A stretch of DNA of 10,910 nucleotides. It comes from Chloroflexia bacterium. Its GTDB lineage: Bacteria; Chloroflexota; Chloroflexia; Thermomicrobiales; UBA6265. The notes beneath the pieces were generated by a model. That model worked only from the letters and a program-made list of their open reading frames with translations. It was not told where the DNA came from and did not search any database. Below, in pieces: positions 6,718-10,910 of this stretch (position 1 is the stretch's first letter; each line of letters starts with the position of its first letter). The stretch lies in NCBI GenBank assembly GCA_013696525.1, contig JACCYK010000044.1:1-10910 (forward strand), written 5' to 3'. Position numbers and translations under genes: made by a program.

Positions 6718-6745
6718 AGTATACCCGACCCAACGGATCGTCGAA
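6718..6745 (-). promoter_or_regulatory. Candidate sigma-A promoter for leader copy B
   Basis: The minus strand reads TTCGAC (6745-6740), 16 nt, TATACT (6723-6718). The predicted start is near 6711-6709, a few bases before the first hairpin of copy B. The -10 is a 5/6 match to the consensus; the -35 is weak. Confidence 0.5.
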
Positions 6746-6839
6746 TCGATGCTTCATGTCAGCGTGCCGTCACCGGCTGGTTGGCGAGTTCGGCACCAGG
6801 TGCATTGATTTTCCACCGGCATGCCATTCCGGTCGCTGT

Positions 6840-6845
6840 TACAAT
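6840..6845 (+). promoter_or_regulatory. Candidate -10 box for a leaderless HEPN transcript
   Basis: TACAAT ends 7 nt before the ATG at 6853, which would place the start point at or next to the A of the ATG. No Shine-Dalgarno site precedes that ATG (CCGGCGC only). This is consistent with a leaderless mRNA. The -35 region is poor. Confidence 0.35.
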
Positions 6846-6852
6846 CCGGCGC

Positions 6853-7243
6853 ATGGACCACGACGCGGTGCGCTTTCTCACCAAGGCGGAAGAAAGCCTG
6901 GCCTCGGCGGAGGCCGATTTCCGCCACTCCCGCTATATATAATAGTTGTGCGAACCGCTGTTACTACGCCTGTTTTCATGCAACGATCGCGGCGCTTTTA
7001 CACGAGGGCATCCGTCCCACGGGTCGCTGGGGTCATGACTACGTACAGGCTCAATTCGCCGGTCAGCTCGTCCACCGACGCAAGCGGTACGCTTCCGCGT
7101 TTCGGACCACGCTCGTTGAGACATTTGCTTTGCGTCGCATAGCGGATTACAGCACGGATTCCGTGAGTCGAGCTGAAGGCAGACGAGCGTTGACGCGGAC
7201 GAGCGCCTTCACCAAGGCTATTGCCGGGAGAGCAGGCACATGA
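6853..7243 (+). pseudogene. HEPN-domain protein, reading frame broken at a TA repeat
   Basis: Two frames together give one HEPN-domain protein (PF05168-like) of about 129 residues, a usual size. Frame one runs from ATG 6853: 'MDHDAVRFLTKAEESLASAEADFRHSRY', then meets TAA at 6940. Frame two continues from 6941: 'NSCANRCYYACFHATIAALLHEG', then 'GHDYVQAQFAGQLVHRR', ending TGA at 7241-7243. The break falls in the TATATAT run at 6934-6940, which needs a net change of +1/-2 nt to join the halves; a family-like 'RYNSCANR' would result if 4 nt (two TA units) were removed. The 'NRCYYACFH' stretch holds an R-x6-H spacing reminiscent of HEPN RNase motifs, though this family's catalytic residues are uncertain. 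It overlaps the next gene by ATGA. HEPN proteins often act as RNase toxins or accessory factors in defence modules. It could be a true pseudogene, phase-variable, or a sequencing error. Confidence 0.75.
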
Positions 7244-7611
7244 GGCTGATGGAAGGGGTTGAAGTCACCAAGACACCACGGATCAAAGCCGCCCTGGCCG
7301 AACTCCAACAGATGATCGCCGGGCGGTATCCACCCGCAACGTTTTCGGACACGATCGGCACCGATCCGATCGGCTTCTACCTTGATGTAACGGCTGATGT
7401 CGACGACACCGATGAAGTATGGGAACTCATCGTCGACCGTCTTGTCGACATCCAGGTAGAAGACGAGTTGCCCATCCAAGTCTCCCTGCATCAGACCCCA
7501 GAACGCCAGGAGGCAGCATGGCGCGAGTATCTGGCGACGCGAGCGGCGGCGAAAGAGAGCGAGGCGGTTGTGTCGCGAGCCGTCACCGCCGCCTTGGCGC
7601 TGCCCGATTAG
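7240..7611 (+). CDS. Small uncharacterised protein partnered with the HEPN gene
   Basis: This 123-aa acidic protein begins at ATG 7240, overlapping the HEPN stop (ATGA), with GGGAGAG 7 nt upstream as its ribosome site. Its N-terminus (residues 10-30, 'TKTPRIKAALAELQQMIAGRY') looks helical. The conserved-looking core is 'PPATFSDTIGTDPIGFYLDVTADVDDTDEVWELIVDRLVDIQVEDELPIQVSLHQTPER' in layout (31-89): an alternating beta-strand, Asp-rich turn, helix, strand pattern. The tail (90-123) is an Ala-rich helix. It has no nucleotidyltransferase GSxxxG motif, so it is not the MNT partner usual for HEPN pairs, and no DNA-binding motif is seen. It resembles, from memory, small proteins coupled to HEPN genes in Chloroflexota and cyanobacteria, but I cannot name the family. 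An antitoxin or regulatory role is inference from the coupling only. It ends tail to tail with the ABC ATPase gene. Confidence 0.8.
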   Translation: MRLMEGVEVTKTPRIKAALAELQQMIAGRYPPATFSDTIGTDPIGFYLDVTADVDDTDEVWELIVDRLVDIQVEDELPIQVSLHQTPERQEAAWREYLATRAAAKESEAVVSRAVTAALALPD

Positions 7612-8399
7612 GTTTTCACCAGCTGCAAGAAGCGTTGGGTCCGCTCGTGACCGGGGGCGGTGAAGAAGCGGTCCGGCGGCGCTTCTTCGATGATCTCGCC
7701 CTCGTCCATCATCACGATCGCGTTGGCCGCTTCGTGCGCGAAGCGCATCTCGTGACTGACCACGATCATCGTCATCCCCTCGGCCGCCAGCTCCTCCATC
7801 ACGTCGATCACCTCCCGCACCAGCTCGGGATCGAGGGCCGAGGTCGGCTCGTCGAAGAGCATCACCCGCGGCCGCACCGCCAGGGCGCGGGCGATCGCGA
7901 CCCGCTGCTGCTGGCCGCCGGACAGCTCGTGCGGGTAGCGTCCGGCCCGGTCCCCCAGCCGGACCCGGTCCAGCAGCGCCATCGCCTCCGCCTCGGCCTG
8001 CCGCTTCGGCGTGTGGCGGACATGCATCGGCCCGACCATGACATTTTGCAGCGCGGTCAGGTGCGGAAAGAGGTTGAAGTGCTGGAACACCATGCAGAGC
8101 TGGGAGCGGTACGGCGCCAGCCGGCGCTCCGTGCCGCCCCCGGCCCCAACCTTCCAGCTCACGTCACGCTGTTCGAGGACCACCCGTCCGGCATCGACCG
8201 GCTCCAGCAACGCCAGGCAGCGTAAGAACGTGCTCTTACCCGACCCGGACGGCCCGACGATCACCTTCACCTGGCCCCGCGCCACCGCTAGCGAGACGCC
8301 GCGCAAGACCTCGAAGTCGCCGTACCGCTTAACGAGGTTATCCGCCTCGATCATCGGCCCCGGCTCGGCGGGCACGGTGGGCGCGGGGTCGATGCTCAC
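7608..8399 (-). CDS. Polar amino acid ABC importer, ATP-binding protein
   Basis: This 263-aa ATPase is of the GlnQ/HisP class and energises uptake of polar amino acids with the permease and binding protein upstream. Motifs are Walker [10 protein letters not shown] (49-57), Q-loop Q106 in '[13 protein letters not shown]' (hallmark of this class), signature LSGGQQQR (159-166), Walker B VMLFDEP (179-185), and H216 in 'VVSHEM'. A short variable insertion '[14 protein letters not shown]' (81-94) precedes the Q-loop. I start at GTG 8399, whose GTGA overlaps the permease stop, suggesting coupled translation. ATG at 8354 would give a 248-aa protein nearer the family norm and remains possible. The open frame to 8468 overlaps the permease and is rejected. 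The stop codon shares bases with the convergent gene at 7611. Confidence 0.95.
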   Translation of the reverse strand: MSIDPAPTVPAEPGPMIEADNLVKRYGDFEVLRGVSLAVARGQVKVIVGPSGSGKSTFLRCLALLEPVDAGRVVLEQRDVSWKVGAGGGTERRLAPYRSQLCMVFQHFNLFPHLTALQNVMVGPMHVRHTPKRQAEAEAMALLDRVRLGDRAGRYPHELSGGQQQRVAIARALAVRPRVMLFDEPTSALDPELVREVIDVMEELAAEGMTMIVVSHEMRFAHEAANAIVMMDEGEIIEEAPPDRFFTAPGHERTQRFLQLVKT

Positions 8400-9133
8400 C
8401 GGTTCACCGTCACGATCGCGGGCACGGCCGCGGCGGCGCCGCGACGCCCTTCCGCCCGCGAGGTCCATTGGTAGCGGCGCTCCAGCCGGCTCTGGAGGAG
8501 CATGAAGATGCTGACAATGAGCAGATACCAGACGGTGGCCGCCGTGTAAAGCTCGGCGAAGCGAAAATTGACCGACACGGTCTGGCTGGTGATCGTCAGC
8601 AATTCCCGCAACGAGATGACCGAGGCCAGCGAAGTCAGCTTCAGCAAGGTGATGAACTCGTTGCCGGTCGGCGGGATGATGACCCGGATCGTTTGCGGCA
8701 TGACAATCAGGCGAAAGACCTGGCCGCTGGTCAGGCCGAGCGTCTTGCCGGCCAGGACTTGGCCCTTATCGACCGCGTTCAACCCGGACCGGATGATCTC
8801 GGCCATGTAGGCCGCCTCGTTCAGGGCCAGGGCGACGAAGGCCGCCAGGAACGGCGTGAACCACGGATCGCGCAGGCTGGGGATCAACTGCGGCAGCGCG
8901 TTCCAGACAAAGAGCAACTGGAGCAAGGTCGGAATGGCGCGGAAAAGCCAGACATAGGTGGCGGCAACCCAGCGCAGGGGAGCGATCGGCGAGGCCCGCA
9001 ACAGGGCGACGCCGAGGCCGATCACGATCGCCGCCGCTTGGGCCGCGGCGGCGAGCCCGATCGTCAGCGCCGCCCCGGAGACAAACGCCTCCGAGGTCAG
9101 CGCGTCAACGAAAATCTGCCAGTCAAACTCCAT
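8396..9133 (-). CDS. Polar amino acid ABC importer, permease
   Basis: This 245-aa membrane protein is of the HisM/GlnP family. The first hydrophobic segment (18-45) is followed by 'ATYVWLFRAIPTLLQLLFVW' in layout (59-77), the family's 'RgtPllvqL' motif, and then 'NEAAYMAEIIRSGLNAV' (105-121). The coupling loop that contacts the ATPase reads 'GQVLAGKTLGL' (124-134), where most relatives have GQ-x-EAA-x-x-LGL, so the Glu is replaced by Leu and the last Ala by Gly. 'VMPQTIRVIIPP' (144-155) follows, as expected. The C-terminus has a short Arg/Ala-rich tail (about 225-245). The ATG is preceded by GGAAG 5 nt upstream. It lies 39 nt after the binding protein gene and overlaps the ATPase. Both halves of the membrane channel are probably homodimers, since only one permease gene is present. 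Confidence 0.94.
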   Translation of the reverse strand: MEFDWQIFVDALTSEAFVSGAALTIGLAAAAQAAAIVIGLGVALLRASPIAPLRWVAATYVWLFRAIPTLLQLLFVWNALPQLIPSLRDPWFTPFLAAFVALALNEAAYMAEIIRSGLNAVDKGQVLAGKTLGLTSGQVFRLIVMPQTIRVIIPPTGNEFITLLKLTSLASVISLRELLTITSQTVSVNFRFAELYTAATVWYLLIVSIFMLLQSRLERRYQWTSRAEGRRGAAAAVPAIVTVNR

Positions 9134-9155
9134 CGCGGCTTCCGCATCCCTGGAT

Positions 9156-9169
9156 GGGCGATCCCGCCC
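9156..9169 (-). other. Intercistronic stem-loop between binding protein and permease genes
   Basis: GGGCG-ATCC-CGCCC (5-bp stem) sits 3 nt after the binding-protein stop. Stem-loops here often stabilise the 5' message so that the binding protein is made in excess. No T-run follows. Confidence 0.35.
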
Positions 9170-9172
9170 GCG

Positions 9173-10069
9173 CTAGCCGGCCGGCGTCGCCTCCGCCGTG
9201 GCGTCGCTCTCAAACTCGTTGAACTCGACCCCCTCGACCGGCAGGCTCCAGGTCTCGGCGATCATGACGGTGGCGCCGTCGTCGCGCATGGCCTCGACCG
9301 CGTCCCGCAACGCCGCCGACAGCTTCGGCGAATCCTGCCGGTGGTAGATGCCGAAGGTCTGGGGCTCGTCATAGGTGTAGGCGATCTTGAACTGGCCGGG
9401 CTGGGCGATCGCCCGGAAGGCGGCTTCCGTGTCTTGGGTGATCGTGGCCTCGGCCCGGCCAACGATCAGTTGCTGGATCGCGTCCGTCTGGTCCGGGTAG
9501 AGCTGAATGTCGATGGCGGGGCTGCCGGCCGCCTGCACCTCTTCGTTGAGCGCGTTCATGATCTCGACGTAGTTGGTGCCGGACTGGACGGCGACCGTCT
9601 TCCCGGCCAAGTCCTCCGGCGACGTGATCTCGTCATTGTCGGCATTGGTCATCAGCACGATCGAACTGTTGTAGTAGGGTTGGGCGGCAAAGGTTTCCAG
9701 CCGCTCGGCGGTGAGGTAGATGCCGCTGGCGACGACATCGCAACGGCCGGCCTCTAGCGCCGGCAGCAAGCCGGTGAACTCGGTCGGGATATGCTGGACC
9801 TCGACCCCCCACCGAGCGCCAATCGCATTGATCAGATCGATGTCGAAGCCGACCGGCGTCGTCGCGTTCTGATCCTCGAAGAACTCCATTGGCGGGAACG
9901 AGGGATCGACACAGTTGGTGAGGACGCCGTCATCGCCCACGATCGCCGCCATGTCCGCCGGCGGCGTCGCCTCCTGGGCCAGGCCGGCCGAGACGAGCAA
10001 CGCGCCCGCCACGAGCGAGGTCAGGACGCCGGACCCAAGCGTCCGGCGGTCACGGGGAACGAGCTTCAT
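9173..10069 (-). CDS. Polar amino acid ABC importer, substrate-binding protein
   Basis: This 298-aa exported protein is of family 3 (SBP_bac_3). It has a basic N-region (MKLVPRDRR), a hydrophobic core (12-29) and a probable cleavage after 'SAGLA' (27-31). There is no lipobox Cys, so it is either free or anchored in another way. After a Thr/Pro-rich linker the domain begins 'VLTNCVDPSFPPMEFFED' (49-66), then 'GFDIDLINAIGARWGVE' (74-90), 'TGLLPALEAGRCDVVASGIYLTAERLETF' in layout (99-127, with R123 expected to bind the amino acid carboxylate), 'VAVQSGTNY' (159-167) and 'GRAEATITQDT' (204-214). The C-terminus is a short Ala/Thr/Pro/Glu tail. I start at ATG 10069, 8 nt after GGAGAGG (10078-10084), not at the upstream in-frame ATG 10129. 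The ligand is unknown. A basic or guanidino amino acid fits the divergent ureohydrolase gene. Confidence 0.94.
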   Translation of the reverse strand: MKLVPRDRRTLGSGVLTSLVAGALLVSAGLAQEATPPADMAAIVGDDGVLTNCVDPSFPPMEFFEDQNATTPVGFDIDLINAIGARWGVEVQHIPTEFTGLLPALEAGRCDVVASGIYLTAERLETFAAQPYYNSSIVLMTNADNDEITSPEDLAGKTVAVQSGTNYVEIMNALNEEVQAAGSPAIDIQLYPDQTDAIQQLIVGRAEATITQDTEAAFRAIAQPGQFKIAYTYDEPQTFGIYHRQDSPKLSAALRDAVEAMRDDGATVMIAETWSLPVEGVEFNEFESDATAEATPAG

Positions 10070-10103
10070 GGGATTCGCCTCTCCGCTTAGTAGCGCCGGG
10101 CTC

Positions 10104-10130
10104 TTGCCGTGCGGCGCCAGCCAATACAAT
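10104..10130 (+). promoter_or_regulatory. Candidate promoter for the ureohydrolase gene
   Basis: TTGCCG (10104-10109) and TACAAT (10125-10130) are separated by 15 nt, slightly short. The start point would be near 10137, giving a leader of about 93 nt that contains the structures at 10154-10225. Confidence 0.35.
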
Positions 10131-10147
10131 CGTGGAAACTGGGGACG

Positions 10148-10176
10148 ATTCTACTTGGTCCGGGGCGCTGGCGGAA
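10148..10176 (-). promoter_or_regulatory. Candidate promoter for the amino acid importer operon
   Basis: On the minus strand TTCCGC (10176-10171), 17 nt, TAGAAT (10153-10148). The -10 is good and the -35 poor. The leader would be about 70 nt. It overlaps the divergent leader of the ureohydrolase gene. Confidence 0.3.
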
Positions 10177-10225
10177 CCTGGTCCTTAGCGCGCCACACCA
10201 AGCTATCGCGGGGAGGAGTTCGCGA
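10154..10225 (+). promoter_or_regulatory. Structured leader of the ureohydrolase gene
   Basis: Nested inverted repeats: outer CTTGGT/ACCAAG (10154-10159 with 10197-10202) and inner GCGCT/AGCGC (10165-10169 with 10187-10191), extendable by two pairs across a bulge. A second hairpin, TCGCG/CGCGA (10206-10210 with 10221-10225), places the GGAGGAG ribosome site in its loop. Pairing could modulate translation. It matches no RNA family that I recognise. Confidence 0.35.
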
Positions 10226-10229
10226 ACCG

Positions 10230-10910
10230 ATGGCTGACGATGAGATGACACTGCTGGAGGCGCTCTGGTGGTGGGGCGTGCCCTCGCTCTTCCGCTGCCC
10301 GGTCAACCCCGACCCGGCCCAATGCGACATCGCCCTGGTGGGGGTGCCGCACGCCGCCGGCAACGGCTCGACCGAGCGAGACCAGCACCTGGGCCCGCGG
10401 TCGGTGCGCAATGTCTCCGCCCATAACCGGCGGCTGCACAAGGCGTTCGGCTACTTCTCGCCCTGGGAGGCCTGCCGGATCCACGACCTGGGCGACGTGC
10501 CGCTGCCGGAGGCGATGGCGAACGAAGCCTGCATCGAGCGGATCAGCCGCTACTACCGGCGGATCGCGGACGCGAAAACTCGCGTCGTCTCCATCGGCGG
10601 CGATCACTCGATCTCCGGCGCCATCCTGCAAGCGATCGCTGGCGAGGGCTCGGCCCTGACCGAAGGGAAACCGGTGGCGCTGGTCCACATCGATGCCCAC
10701 ACCGACACCTACGAGAATATCGAGCACTGGATGGGGGCCCGCAAATCGGCCGCCCACTGGGCCGCCTACACGGTGCGCCAGGGCAACGTCGATCCCGCCC
10801 GGAGCACCCAGCTCGGCATCCGGGGCAACACCCGCTCCCGCGACTGGCTGAAGACCTCGCGCGACCTCGGCTACGACCTGATCGAGATGGAGCGCTACCG
10901 CGAGCTCGGC
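10230..10910 (+). CDS. Agmatinase / ureohydrolase (arginase family), 3' end outside window
   Basis: These 227 codons, open to the right edge, encode a manganese- or nickel-type metallohydrolase that removes urea from a guanidino compound. The binuclear metal site shows as GGDHS (123-127, H126) and DAHTD (155-159: D155, H157, D159). The N-terminal motif is 'GVPHAAGNGSTERDQHLGPRSVRNVSAHN' in layout (38-66), with the GPR-x-x-R signature conserved. The second-shell segment reads 'AHWAAYTVRQG' (175-185) where agmatinases and guanidinobutyrases usually have HGTPFR, so substrate specificity may differ. 'TQLGIRGNTRSRDW' (193-206) is typical of the family. The remaining Asp residues (SFDxDxxDP) would lie beyond the edge. 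GGAGGAG is 11 nt before the ATG, a little far. The gene diverges from the amino acid importer, suggesting catabolism of the imported compound or polyamine synthesis. Confidence 0.92.
   Translation, partial: MADDEMTLLEALWWWGVPSLFRCPVNPDPAQCDIALVGVPHAAGNGSTERDQHLGPRSVRNVSAHNRRLHKAFGYFSPWEACRIHDLGDVPLPEAMANEACIERISRYYRRIADAKTRVVSIGGDHSISGAILQAIAGEGSALTEGKPVALVHIDAHTDTYENIEHWMGARKSAAHWAAYTVRQGNVDPARSTQLGIRGNTRSRDWLKTSRDLGYDLIEMERYRELG

Noticed and set aside
5474..6808. 444-codon open frame on the plus strand
   Set aside because: It is antisense to the ArsB/NhaD-type gene and its leader, with the same low-complexity polar composition and no recognisable domain.
6821..6940. Alternative ATG for the HEPN gene in the downstream frame
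   Set aside because: The first 38 residues in that frame do not look like HEPN, while the other frame gives the expected N-terminal helix up to the TA run, so a frameshift explains the data better.
8468..9757. 429-codon open frame on the plus strand
   Set aside because: It is antisense to the amino acid permease and binding protein genes, which both have clear motifs.
10131..10210. Guanidine riboswitch upstream of the ureohydrolase
   Set aside because: A single GGACGA and GGTCCG tempt, but I cannot lay out the conserved pairs of ACGR loops or the guanidine-I core. A covariance search would decide.
1..10910. CRISPR arrays, tRNA or rRNA genes, insertion sequences
   Set aside because: I found no regularly spaced repeats, no cloverleaf-like sequence, no transposase motifs and no long flanking inverted or direct repeats.

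Overview
This is a GC-rich, gene-dense bacterial window. Every start looks bacterial (ATG or GTG, several with clear Shine-Dalgarno sites). The organism is probably a Chloroflexota member near the Thermomicrobia. That guess rests on the high GC, the Ala/Thr/Pro-rich 'ATPP' stretch after the signal peptide of the solute-binding protein, its 'EATPAG' tail, and the mix of families. No rRNA or marker gene confirms it.

Layout, left to right. (1) 1-3339, minus strand: an ABC-2 type exporter (ATPase then permease), followed by a DesK/NarL-type sensor kinase and its response regulator. The regulator runs off the left edge and overlaps the kinase by an ATGA. (2) 3340-3582: an intergenic region with two dyads, candidates for autoregulation of that export operon. 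(3) 3583-6577, minus strand: nhaA (Na+/H+ antiporter) and an ArsB/NhaD-type ion transporter. They are separate transcription units. (4) 6853-7611, plus strand: a frameshifted HEPN-domain gene and a small uncharacterised partner gene joined by an ATGA overlap. (5) 7608-10069, minus strand: a polar amino acid ABC importer (binding protein, permease, ATPase). (6) 10230-10910, plus strand: the first 227 codons of an agmatinase/ureohydrolase, divergent from the importer.

The most striking signal is in the two antiporter leaders. Upstream of both transporter genes, on the minus strand, lies the same structured RNA element: 38 of 49 core positions are identical without a gap, with compensatory changes in a stem, an invariant CCCCGTA loop, two G4 tracts that could compete for the C4 loop, and a final hairpin followed by TTTTG. 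Each copy lies just downstream of a candidate promoter. This looks like a cis-acting riboswitch controlling cation efflux. It may belong to the known Na+ or Li+ riboswitch classes or be unassigned; that cannot be settled here.

How the genes work together. The antiporters probably form a small Na+ (or Li+)/pH homeostasis regulon read through the shared leader RNA. The exporter and two-component system form a self-contained stress or drug-response module. The importer and the ureohydrolase may take up and break down a guanidino amino acid or amine. The HEPN pair resembles a toxin-antitoxin-like accessory module, with the HEPN reading frame broken at a TA repeat.
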